In this document: piece after piece, positions 11,008 through 23,200 of the stretch
Layout: each line of letters begins with the position of its first letter
How positions within the stretch are numbered: position 1 is the first letter of the stretch
From: Aphrocallistes beatrix
Taxonomy: Eukaryota; Porifera; Hexactinellida; Sceptrulophora; Aphrocallistidae
Direction of reading: 5' to 3'
Assembly (NCBI GenBank): GCA_963281255.1
Contig: OY725488.1
Coordinates: forward strand, 12,063,524-12,127,523
DNA: 64,000 nt
The notes under the pieces: model-generated
What the model was told of the DNA's origin: nothing
Database searches by the model: none
What the model saw: only the letters and a program-made list of their open reading frames with translations
Made by a program: the position numbers and the translations under genes

Positions 11008-11554
11008 GCTACAAGCGAGCTCTCAACGGCTATCATAAGGTATTTTAATATGTAGATTCCAAATTTCACACTCAGAATGCCCTAAAATGAGTATTTCCTG
11101 ATGTATTCCGATATTCACATTTCATGTTCCTTCGATTCACTTCCTGGAGCTGCACTTTCGGTCTGTCGACCGACATTTTTCTAATATTAACTCATAAATC
11201 ATTGTAAGATGTACCATGGAGTGATGTGGGATGTGTCGTTGATAATGCAGGCTACTATCCATGATTCGAACTCGATTGTCGTTTGAATCAGTGATAAAGA
11301 CAACTTCGCTGGTAGAGAAAGGGACTTATCTAGATCCATTGAACTGTCCAATACCAGACCCTATTCCCCTAGCTCAGCGACGACATGGACTTCTGATTTC
11401 GCTTTGAAATATTTTACATAAGTATTTTCTCCATGGGTGTAAAAATGTTTAGAATATATCTGGAAATATTGACACTCGTACTATAGTATTAATTCTGTTT
11501 CCATAATCTAAAATCTGTTTGAGATATAAAAATTGATTATTAGCACTGATTGCG

Positions 11555-12055
11555 ATCACATGAATTACTAGAGTTCTCCCAGGGCACATTCTGCCTTCGC
11601 TACAGCTACTGTAACTTGCATTCTTTCGTAGCGGGAGACAGTTGGTACTTCTGCACCTCCCACATCTCAGATCAGCTGTTCCAACTCTCGAGTGTCAACT
11701 CCGGGACACCAGATGTGTTTCAAGATGGAGTCCATGAATTCCTGCCAGCTTTTCTTCAGCATTTTCTTCAACATTTTTCTTCAACTTCAGCTAGCATTCA
11801 TTCTTGAAATTCACAAAGTGGGTACATTTGGAGGAGACATTCAATATCGCTTCTCAATCCGATTAGTTCTTCTTCTTCTCGTGTGAGTGCTATGGATCTG
11901 GCGGCTGTTTCTAGACGGAGATAACGGATTTTATCGAGGACAATCTTCTCTGGTTGAGACAAGCGATCTGTGATCGATGAAACGGTTAATCTGTGTCTCT
12001 GCTGGGTTTGCGGCTTGAGATATGTTGAGTAGAAGAGCTGCATTATGATAACCAT
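11555..12055 (-). pseudogene. Unknown protein remnant, copy 2
   Basis: Counterpart of 4335-4853. Minus-strand ORF 11798-12055 (contains DRLSQPEKIVLDKIRYLRLE), then the second stretch in another frame down to 11555 with an added stop (LEQLI-stop-DVGGAEV). Compared with copy 1 it has one more codon in the run TREEEELIG. Decayed, function unknown. Confidence 0.35.
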
Positions 12056-12510
12056 AAATATGGTTCAATCTATTTGTTAAAAAAGTAAATACAGTTGATT
12101 CTGATTATATTAATCGGAAAACCGTTGAAATGGGTTAAATTTCCAGGAACAGAATAGTTCTATACATAGAGGGTGTTAAGAAATTTATTCGGTTTCACTT
12201 GGGACTCCCTTAATCGGGACAAATTATCTTGTCCCGATTAATAAGCGGATTCGATTGTAGTTAGTAAGAAACTGAGAGTTGAGGCATGCCTCATCTGGGT
12301 TTATATGGACTACCTTTAAATTGGAACTCCACAACTTCTATCCCGGATTTGAAGCATTTCTAGATGTGCATAGCCAAGGGCCTACCAGCAGCACATTAAA
12401 CCTGGCATGCCGCAAGGAACAGATTTGCCGTTTACGTTGCTGCAAGCTCTCACTGATTGGCTGCCCCCATGTGCCTGTATAAGGTGTGAACACGAGTGAC
12501 TAAATTAGTA

Positions 12511-12718
12511 CCGTAAACTGGGACAACTATGGCCCCCACAATACCAACTTTAATAAAATATACTCAAACTTTCAAATATTGCGGTTTAAATATCTTTGGA
12601 TATATTGAGAGTTTCATTCAAAATATTATCAATGATTCAAAGGTTTGACTATATTTTAATAAAATTGCTATTGTGGAACAAAGAAACCTCTTAGGGCTAA
12701 AGTCGGCCCAGTTTACGG
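12511..12718. mobile_element. Palindromic TA-site MITE 'CCGTAAACTGG', copy 2
   Basis: Inverted-repeat element with TA on both sides (12509-12510, 12719-12720). It lies at the same place in the duplicated segment as 5655-5883, so it predates the duplication. Confidence 0.8.
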
Positions 12719-13404
12719 TACACAAAATTCCCGAAACCCGACATAAATATCACCAATTCCATTCCAATATACCTCTTGAAATTTCCAGGTATCTTAAACC
12801 AAACCTGAGATTAGAGATGATTAACATAGCTTGATAGTATAAACAGGTGCGGCTGAGAACTAAAACCGGATATTTCATATTGAATCTGCATTTATTCTGA
12901 ATAGGCACACGTGTGCATATACTAAATTGCTAGTAGGTGCTAAAATTAGAATGGAACTGCTGTCACTGAGTGTCGTTAATCTCCTCGGCTGATCCGGCGC
13001 TGCTGGCTAGCTTTGAATCTTGAATATCTTGCCAGTGTTGCTCTGAGACTTTGAAAATAATCTGAACTTGTTCCTGTAACTCTAACGACATCTGTTGGGA
13101 TAGAAAGCTTAGTTAAACCTAAAAGCTCCCATACACATGACGCAACAATGTTGCCCGTAAATAGAACATGCTCTATTTCAATGCTAGATGTTTAATGAAA
13201 AATGTTTGAAGATGGCATCTAGCGATTTTAACGATCCTAAAACTTCGACCGTGTGTAGTTAATACAGTAGATGCAGGGTATAAGAGCACCGGTTATAAGA
13301 ACAAGGAGGAAATAACAACATTCTGCTAAAAAAGTTTGGCAATCAGAATGTGTAGATTATGAAGTATTTCTTACAGTTTGAATATTCCTTTATGAATAGA
13401 GTCA

Positions 13405-13480
13405 ATAGACCCACTTTAATACTATTTATATGGAGATTTTCGTGGTGGTCGAATACTTTTGTCCGGGTAGTGTATATGTA
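13405..13480. repeat. Tc1-like transposon end fragment
   Basis: Read on the minus strand: actacccggacaaaagtattcg, then taaagtgggtct. It is similar to 47929-48000 (actgcctggccataagtattcg, then taaagtgggtct). These look like terminal repeats of a Tc1-type family. No transposase nearby. Confidence 0.5.
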
Positions 13481-13541
13481 TTTACCCTGGCCGCCCATGC
13501 AAAAATACACACTGAAGGAGATGAGTGGAGCTAGAACCTAC

Positions 13542-14223
13542 CTGTGACACGAGTAGGGAGTAGATCGGGGCATTCTGCTGGTTGAGAGATTGTAGAAGAG
13601 CTTTGAAAGCTACGAATTCGTCGTAATCAATCTCCACATCCACCAATGTCTCATACTCACTCTCAAACTCTGTCTTTTGCAGGGTTCCAGACTCTAAATC
13701 CGAACTCTCCGAGCTCTCTTCCTCCCCTCCTGTCCCTCCGCCAGCCTTCTTTATCAATCGCTGGAACACTTTCACTTCCTTCTCGTCGTCTAGGACATCC
13801 TCCCCGTCGCTGACAAGAGTGACCTCTGGATTTCCAGCCTCGGAATTCTCCTCCTCCCCTGATTCCCCTTCAGAGGCCCCTTCAGCGTCCGAATCCTCCC
13901 CACTCTCATCCGCGCTATTCTCCTCGTAGGCCCGCACCAACTGATTCAGCATCTGCACCATGCAGGGGAGTATCTTCGGCGCTAGCTGTTGGAAGCTCAG
14001 GAGCTGAGGAGCACTCGCGCTTTGTAACAGGGAACAGAGGGCCAGCACGGAGACTTTGCGGTCGTGGATGCCGTCGAATTGGTCCGGGTTCTCTATCCAG
14101 CTGACTAACAGCTGAGACGTGACACTCTCCTGACAGTTCGGGAACCTGGTACTCTCCAGCAGTTGTAGCACAGGGTCTGGGGAGGTGAATAGGGCGGCGA
14201 TTATCACGATCAGACACTGAGTC
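13542..14223 (-). CDS. Importin exon 8 with acidic region
   Basis: Acceptor cccacag. Reads TQCLIVIIAALFTSPDP, then GIHDRKVSVLALCSLL (family GLHDRKMCVLGLCAL). A long acidic, Ser-rich segment (EENSADESGEDSDAEG and following) is equivalent to the acidic tract of importin-7. It ends DEFVAFKALLQSLNQQN..SLLVSQ before a gtaggt donor. The remaining C-terminus is not found to the left; the frame read through the donor stops after 19 residues and looks non-coding. Confidence 0.9.
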
Positions 14224-17200
14224 CTGTGGGTGGAAAAATGGTCATAATTTAGACCGGAAACGTATAAGATAAGTACAGGTCTAATTACAATGGATTAAGT
14301 ATTTATATAATGTGAGGAAGACTCTTGGGGTAGCTGTCACAGATAATAATAGAGGTAAAGCGACATATTGGTGTATGTACTCTGTATTATACTACTTAGG
14401 GCGGTCAGAAAGTTCTAATCAGTGCTATCATATACTCTTATTGTACCTTATTGGATCGATATTGAAGCTTGAATTTACTTCTTAACACATTCACAAGTGA
14501 TACCAATTTACAGAATCAAAATCTAGAGAAAACTCTTTGTATACCACGTCCTATATATTGTGTCGCTTGAGCCACCGTGTAAAATTATGGCCACAAATCA
14601 CCCGTTCACCACTCGTCCTTCCCTCAAGAGTAGGCTCCATTATCAGATATTTGAATCTGAGAGAGTATCATTCCCATCAACTTCCTAAGATTGATTTGTA
14701 TTTGAGCATTCGTATCGCTTAGTAATGCCCTTGTAATGTCGTTACTCTTGAGGGAAGGACGAGCGGTGGTCGGGTGGTTTGTGGCCATAATTTTACACGG
14801 TGGCTCAAGCGACACAATATATAGGAAGTGGTATACAAAGAGTTTTCTCTAGATTTTGATTTTGTAAATTGGTATCACTTGTGAATGTGTTAAGAAGTAA
14901 ATTCAAGCTTCAATATCAATCTAATTAGGTACAATAAGAGTGTATGATAACACTGATTAGAACTTTCTGACCGCCCTAAGTATATTAATTAGGGATAAAA
15001 CAAATATTAGAAATCTTAACGAACGAATAATTGAATATTCGTTCGTTTAGAATCTTTAGATGAGTAAGAATTCATACACTCAACCTGATACAGTATAACT
15101 CGGTTAGTAGGCCGAAGTACGTCTTACCCGAGTACGTACTAACCGAGTTCTACTGTATTTGTACATATTTGTGGGTCAAGTCTAGAAAAGGTGTGAATTC
15201 TTTGGGAAGTAATCCTAAATCGATTTCTTAAGAATATGGTTCAAATTATACACAAGGTAAAATCCAAATTCACAATAAGTGCAAAATTATTTTCGACTGA
15301 AGAGCTCAGCAATGTCACATTTAATTGTAATACTTGTATTTCCCATTCAACGCAAATTAATATTCATTTTGAAACGAACGAGTTTGCTAGAATCATTTTG
15401 AACGAATATCCGAATATTAGTATAGTAAGTATTATTCGTGAGTACATCTAACCGAGTTGATATTACATATAATCTATATATTAAATGAAATTTGGTTCAG
15501 AGAAATGAGTACGTACTAACCGAGTTATACCATATTGTTTCAGCCTTAATATTAATGAACTAATTTTATCGATTCGTACGGAGATCTAAATACAATGTTG
15601 ATCTTAGAATTTGAATTTTCCAATCGGGATTAGAGTTTGTATTACCTCAGTTCGGGAGTGTGTGTTGTCTGTGTGAGTTTGAGCATTGGAGGTGTGAGAA
15701 TGGCAGGCAGCCACTGATCAACTTTCCCCTTCAAATTGAGCAGTACTATCTCCAACATCTTACAAGCATACTGCTGACTGCTCTCCTCCTCCGATTTCTC
15801 TAGCACATCAGTACACATCTGTAGCACACACTCCATGTATTTAGGATCTGAGAGGAAGGTGTCTTCATCTACACACACGTAGTTGTAGAGAGACGGCATC
15901 ATGCTCTGGAAGTAGTCGAACCCATCCCGCAGAAAGCATTCCAGCATTAGGAATAGCATCTCCCACATTCCACTGCTCACCTAAGGGAGTTAGGATATTA
16001 TTTTAATAACAAACATACACACAAACAAAAAAGAAGCAAACAAACAAACAAACAAAAACAAACAAACAAACAAACAAACAAACAAACAAACAAACAAACA
16101 AAATAAATAAACAAACCTGTTCATCAGTGAGTCTCTCGAGTATTTGGAACACTTCCTCATACAGGTCTATAACTCCAGTCCTTAGGAGATAGGCTAACAG
16201 CTGACTGATACAATTCTCCAGCTGTGACAACAGCTGTAGGTTATTGGACATGGCAGTACAGAGGGAGAGGATAGAGTTGAGAATGCCCATGCCCACCAGA
16301 GACTTCGAAAACTCACCATCATCTCTCTGATCCTCATCCTCCCCCTTATCTGCAGCCTCTTCCCCTACGTCGTATATCTCAGAGAAAGTCTGCACCAGAC
16401 TGGCACACAGCTCCACAGCTATCCCCGATATCTCCTCCCCGTAGATTCGAATTATATCTCTGAGAGCGTCTGCTATGTCGTCATTCTCTGTCTCCTTGAC
16501 CAGTAGGAGTAGCTCGCGTAGGAGGGTGCCCACGTGAGGTTTCAGGAGGTTGACACTCTCCTCGTTACCCTCAAACAGACTTAGGACACCAATGGCGGCC
16601 TCCACTCGCACTGGGAGCTCTTTCTCTCCTGGATAACGGTACAGCTTATAGCACGCGATATCTCGTAGATTTCATAATTTGTAATCGTTAATTAATTAAG
16701 TTAATTAACCAAAGACTGTATCTACATTGTACGTATTTGGCGAAAATTTCAAAAAGAGTAATGTTTTATCGAAGAACTTGTGAGACTTATTCTCTACCTA
16801 AAACCCCCAAAAACCTTCGGGGTTTTAGGTGGAGAACAAGTCTAACAAGTTCTTCGACAAAACATGACACATTTTGAAATTTTCAAAATCGACTCATTGC
16901 ACTGAGTGTCAACAAAGCAAGAGCAATGAAAGAAAAGAGGCCGAGGTTTGCCAACGGTAAACGCACTATTTATTCAGAACTGATGAAATATTCACAGTAG
17001 ACTGCACCGAATCAAATCCTGAGTATTAAGTGTTGAAATATCAAAACGGTTCGCACCTACCTATGAGACAGCCCATGAGTCCTTGAATGGCAAGAGAGAG
17101 GTTCTGTACGTCAGAAAACTCGAGGCCCTCGAAGCTGTGGAACATCCAACAGGCCCTCGCTCTGAGATATGGGACAGGAGACGGGAATAAGGGGAAGACA

Positions 17201-20200
17201 TAACGGACATACAAACTCTCCACTTCCTGTTTATACGCCTTATGCTCGTTAATCGCATCACAAGCACATGATATGACATGTAGAGCTCCGTCAGTTCGCT
17301 GTGCGTCCCACTCATCTTGACTAGCTCCCAGCACTCGCATACAATGCTGTAACACGAGGTCTAGAATGCCTCTGCGCTTCTGCACACATTCTTGAATCAG
17401 AGATTCTGCTGCTGACACAGGAGATAGGAAATCGTCGAAAATGTCAAACCTAGATAAAAATTGTAATATTTACAACAACCACAAACAATCAAATACGGGA
17501 TAGAAGTGTGCTTCTGCTCTTCTTAAGAATGTGGACTCATACTTGTACTATGTCTTTCGCCACGGAATAATCGTGTGATATACTTTCACGATAACACGTG
17601 GATATATTTTTGCTATGTCATCATGGGATCATAATTACGTTAGCATCTTATATATTAAAACGCTAGGATTTTGTTTGTTTGTCTGAATTGATTGAAGAAT
17701 TAGAAAGTCATAGAGATATGAAAATTGGCATGTAGGTATCAAATGATATGACTACGATTAAGTTCTAAGATCTAAGCGAAATTTTCACACCTCTGCAAAA
17801 AATGGAAAACAATTTTTCACAACTTTTCTATACAAAATAAATGACTACACTATCACAATAGAAATCATTGTACGACACTACAATAGATCGTCATTTTTTT
17901 AAAAACTTCAAAGCCACAACTTAAGTTTAATATCTTAAATGTATTATAGTGTATGGCAATAAAAAAGATTATGTGCATATTTCCACATCTTTATATACAT
18001 ATTTTCACACCATTTGATGAATTTTGAAAAATATGCTAGAGACTAGCATCAAGTTTTTAGGGGTGTAGATTTCGAATATCATATTTTCAGATCTATATGA
18101 TAAATTATGTGTATACTTTTGTTTACTTTAGATACATAAAGTAAACAAATCTCAAAGATATGCTAGAAACTTGCTTTCAACGGTTGACATGGGGGTTTCA
18201 GGGGTGTAGATTTCGAATACCATATTTTCGAGTAAACTTTCTAATTAATTTTACTTTTGGTTACAATAGATACATAAAGTAAACAAATTTCCAAAATAGG
18301 CTAGAGACTAGCTTCCAACGGTTGACATGGGTTTTAAGTGCTCTAGATCTCGAATATTATATTTCCGGATTCATATGAGAAATTATTCGTTAACTTATTT
18401 ATATAAAGAAAAATTTCCAAAAATAGGTTAGATTGAGTAACTCCAGGCGCCCGCAGGGCGACTCTGTGGACACGCAGTGTCTGCAAGCCGCACAGCGCAA
18501 GCAAGCGAAGCGCGCTTGTAATATTGAATAGATAAAGCGGACTTTGTGGATGAATTCTCGCTACGAATCGAGCCTATAAGGTTGGCACTACTAATTTCGT
18601 AAAGTGTCTACTCATCATGGATGTCTACATTAATGATATCATTGTTAACTTTAAGTATGTACATACATATACTTTAATCATTTGGTAACTACAAAAATGT
18701 ACAGAATGACAGGAAAGTGAAAACACTTTTGAAATCAGATATGTTTATGTTTATATATACTGGTAATACATTCTTAATGCCTATCCTACATGGTTAACGA
18801 TTTTAGGCTAATTGTGTACTAATCCATTCGGCTATTATCGCACCCTTGGTTATTTTACTGTGAGGTATTATTAGAGTAGGCTATGGTGGTATATAGAAAT
18901 TCCGCTGGACCCCAGGAAACGTTCGATGGGCTAAATTTGGTGCAAAAGAATGCCTAATGAGTCCAACTATGATTGTTTACTTTAGGGGGAAGGGACCAGT
19001 GTTGCCATATCATGCACAAAGTTCATAGATTTGACCATTTTCATGAACTTTTGAGTTGTGGCATGAACATGGCATGAACTTTTTCAGTTTCGTAAATTGT
19101 CGTTTCATGAATTCAATATCTTGTCAATGTTAAACGAGTTTATTTTGATAAATAACCTCAACTAAAACTTGAGTATCCATATTATGTTTATATCAATCAG
19201 AATCTCATGCACTGGTGTATTATTGATAACCTGAAATATAATTTGGATGATAATAACTTTTTAATTTTCACACTCGGCATGAACCTTTAACGTTTTATGG
19301 CATGAACTTGGTATGAACATTTGGAGGTATGTGGCGTGAACATGCTAAACAACTCATCTGGCAACACTGAAAGGGACCCAGTAGAAAATACGTTGCAGGC
19401 CCCGCACAACTAATCCGGGCCTAGATAAATGCAATACGAATGGATACCATGTTATTATCACAAGTTAATAAATAATCACAGCAATGACAAAATAAATATT
19501 TTAATATCAATCAATGTTGGTCACTCAGATATAAGGCTCTGAGTAAGATTAGGTGTAAACCTAGTTTGCACGTAGCCATAGCGATATTTCAGCTGATTGA
19601 TGAGGAAGCGACCAAAGAACACAGCAGTGCACAACAGGTACTGAGATCCAAGTAAAAACATTGCTATTGATTCTAGTAAGAAAAGGGCAGAATCTTCTAT
19701 ATCATAAACGTGACGAAACACTTCAATCTGTTGTTCTGTAACAAGCACTGGCTTGTAGTAAGCAGTTCCGTAAAGATGATTGAATAGACATGGACCGTTT
19801 TGTAGAGCGATAGTGAGTAGTGCGAAGATATTGTCTAGAAATTCAGACAAATTAAAGAATAGAATTGCTATTCCGAAACAGCACATAACGACGAGAAACT
19901 GATAACAGCTGATGACTGCTCTTCTGATCAATCTTTCGTTGTTACTTCTTATTCTCAACTCTACTGACCTCCATCTTAGAGTTCTGTAGAACATTCGAGT
20001 GTGCTTAACCCAAATAAGAAAATAGATGAAGCTCAAGAGGAGTATAAGACGACTTTTTTTAAAAGTGGATTCAGTGAAATCAAAGCTAGTAATTGAGCAG
20101 AAGGGAGACTACTTTGAACATTTAATGTAGTTTTGGATGTTTAGGTTCATAATAATAAAAATAATTGCATGGTTACGAACTAATTGAATGCTCTGAGTAT

Positions 20201-23200
20201 ATATATATGTTACAGGGTATCTGTAAAATCAGGGTAATTGTAATTACCCTGACTTTTTCAGGGTAATTGTAATTACAGTATAGCCTCCATAAGTGGGGGA
20301 GCATGGGACGGGATAAAACTGGTTTATCCCCCATTCCCCGGTTAAAATTCAATTATAATTTTCTAGATGAGAACATCTAACAGCCTATTTGAAACTTGTA
20401 GAATTTCAGAAAATACATAGTACATAGTACATATAACACACCCATTAATGTACCAGTTGAGTTTTATAAGTTACATAATTACATTTAGAAAACTCCACTT
20501 CCTAATATGGTACTTAGGTGGTATAATTGTTAACTTATAGTATGGAAGGGGGCGAATTCAGGGGGGGAAATTCAGGGTGGGAAAATGCCAACCTAGTTGC
20601 TCCTATGCCCATTGTAATAGTGTACTATTGATATTACTGTATATTTATTTCAGATAATGATCATTTACATTAGGAAAAATGATTACCTGTTAATTTTTTT
20701 AGCAAACTATATTCTTTGTGACAATTGCTCTTAGGTGAGCTAAATTGTGTTTCCCGTACTTGTGCATTACAGGCTGAGCAAATCTGGATGGACATGTGAA
20801 AATGGCCCAAGTTGCGCCTATACAAATGATCCACTATACAATGAGTGGTCACTATAATTAACCTAAAAAAACAAAGTAATTACAATTACCCTGATTGAAC
20901 CAGGGTAATTACAATTACCCTAAAAAAATCAGGGTAATTACAATTACCCTGATTTTACAGATACCCTGTAACATATATATATATATATAATAGATATACA
21001 AGTAGATATATATCTACATATACTTATACATATACATATAGTTCGCTTTAGGAACAAGGAACCCGGTGTAGAAAATACGTCGCAGGCCCCTCATAAAGCT
21101 CATCTGGGTCTAGGTAAAATGCAATACGAATGGATACCAAGTTATTATCACAAATTAACAAATAACCACAGTAATGCACAAAATAAAGAGTTAAATATTA
21201 ATCAATGTTGTTCACTCAGATATCAGGCTCTGAGTAAGATTAGGTGTAAACCTAGTTTGCACGTAGCCATAGCGATACTTCAGCTGATTGATAAGAATGC
21301 GACCAAAGAACACAGCAGTGCACAACAGGTACTGAGCTCCAAGTAAAAGAAATGCTATTAATTCAAGGATGAAAGTAGCAGAATCTTTAAAATCAAAAGT
21401 GTCTCTTAACGCTTCCAACTGTTGTTCCGTAACAAGCACTGGCTTGTAGTAATCAGTTCCGTAAAGATGATTGAAAATACACGGACCATCTTGTAGAGCA
21501 ATAGTGAGTAGTATGAAAACCCCGGTTAGAAATTCTAACAAATTTAAGCACAGAATTGCTATTCCGAAACAGGACATAACGACGAGAAACTGATAACAGC
21601 TGATGACTGCTCTTCTGATCAATCTTTTATTGTTACTTCTTATTCTCAACTCTACTGACCTCCATCTTAGAGTTCTGTAGAGCATCCGAGTGTGCTTAAT
21701 CCAAATAAGGAAATAGATGAAGCTCAGTATTGGTACAAGAACAATGTTAATGATCATCAGCTGTGGTACAGATCCCGTAGTGATGAGAAGAACTTCAAGC
21801 AGGCACGTGACTACCAGCAGGCGTCTTATGGAATGAGATGCAGTGGAATGGATGTTATGGAAGTTTTCATGAAGGAACTTCATCAGACAAATACCTAATG
21901 CTACGGATATCAATGGTCCTGATTGTCCAATGGATAGTATGATAGAATTAATAGGATTTTCATACATTAGCTTCGTTTGTAGATTAAAAAATTGTGTCAA
22001 CATTTTGGTGCAGTTTGAGTCAATAAGTCTGTAAGCACTCGGTATCTCAGCTAAACTATCCCCCAAAAGAAACAATGACATGGAACCAAACTCAGTGATG
22101 TTGATTAGTAGTAGAAATACATATTTAATGAACTCAGATTTGTGATGGATGGCTTCTTCTGAAAGATTTCCGAATGGATCTGATTTTGCCTTTTCAACGC
22201 AATGACGGTATGATCGGTTAAACTGTACTATCTTTCTCACGAAATATACATTCCAGATAATGGACACCAACGCACAGATCACAGTAAGTGGTAAAGCTAT
22301 CACGTATCCGAATATTACATCTATATGCATGTAATGAAACATTTTCTTTATATTTAGATGTGAACTTATTTTATTATTGGTTATGATTGCCTAGTTCTTA
22401 TAGTCAATAAATTGCTTACATAAGTCTAAAATTTGATGTATTATTGCTTTGTTGGATGAATAGGATGTAAGATTTTATTGTTATCATTAAATTATATAGA
22501 TGATCACAGCAAGGTGAAAGCGCATTATTAGAAATTAAGACACTAAGCAATAGTAATCAAACACGACAATATTAATCAGGCACGGCAATAATAATAGTCT
22601 CGAAGTCATTTAAGTTTAATTTTGGTCGTCAATTTTGGACTAAACTGAATTATGATAAATTTGTGGTCCGAATCACATTTGAGAGGTAATGTAATTGAGC
22701 CACTCTACCCTGATTTTAGATTTTGCTGATTCATCATGACGTCGTCATAATCCAATGAGGATAATATCGTAGAGTAATCCATACTGAACATTTTATCAGT
22801 AAATCTTTCATTTTTCTTATCCCCACCACTCGTAAGATAGGCACCTTCTCAGGAAAAAGTGGATCCATATTATTTTGCTGTGTCACAATGATCATGCTCA
22901 AAATCATCATGACGATGTTGATAGCATCATTTTGTAGAGACATCCATAATGTTCCTTTGGTATTAATATGGACTTGATCCATGTTTAGGTAATGTCTAAG
23001 TAATGTATAAGTAATGTATAAGTAGTGTTGAAGAAATGTTGAAGTAATGTCTAAGTAATCTTTAGTAATGTTTTAAATGTTAAGTAATTTAAACCCCTGG
23101 ATAGCTTGGGTTTTTTCTATTTATAGTAAATACCCTGAATTTGTATGGCTTCCACGCCCAAAATGGCTTAAGCCGGAAATGACGAGACACATTCCAGGGG

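Larger units (their letters stand above)
11179..13345. repeat. Duplicated segment, copy 2 (partner 3978-6475)
   Basis: Matches copy 1 end to end without the hAT-like insertion. An extra 12-bp duplication (cttcaacattttt) lies at about 11766. The segment ends shortly before the last visible importin exon. Confidence 0.85.

Noticed and set aside
13482-13541. Extra residues after SLLVSQ as the importin C-terminus
   Set aside because: The reading (VGSSSTH and following) crosses a canonical gtaggt donor and does not resemble the family's end.
21692-21898. A 68-70-codon ORF antisense to the receptors, open in nearly every copy
   Set aside because: It lies opposite the most conserved part (helix 4 to third inner loop). 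Its conservation follows from the near-identical sense DNA, and it has no promoter or domain.
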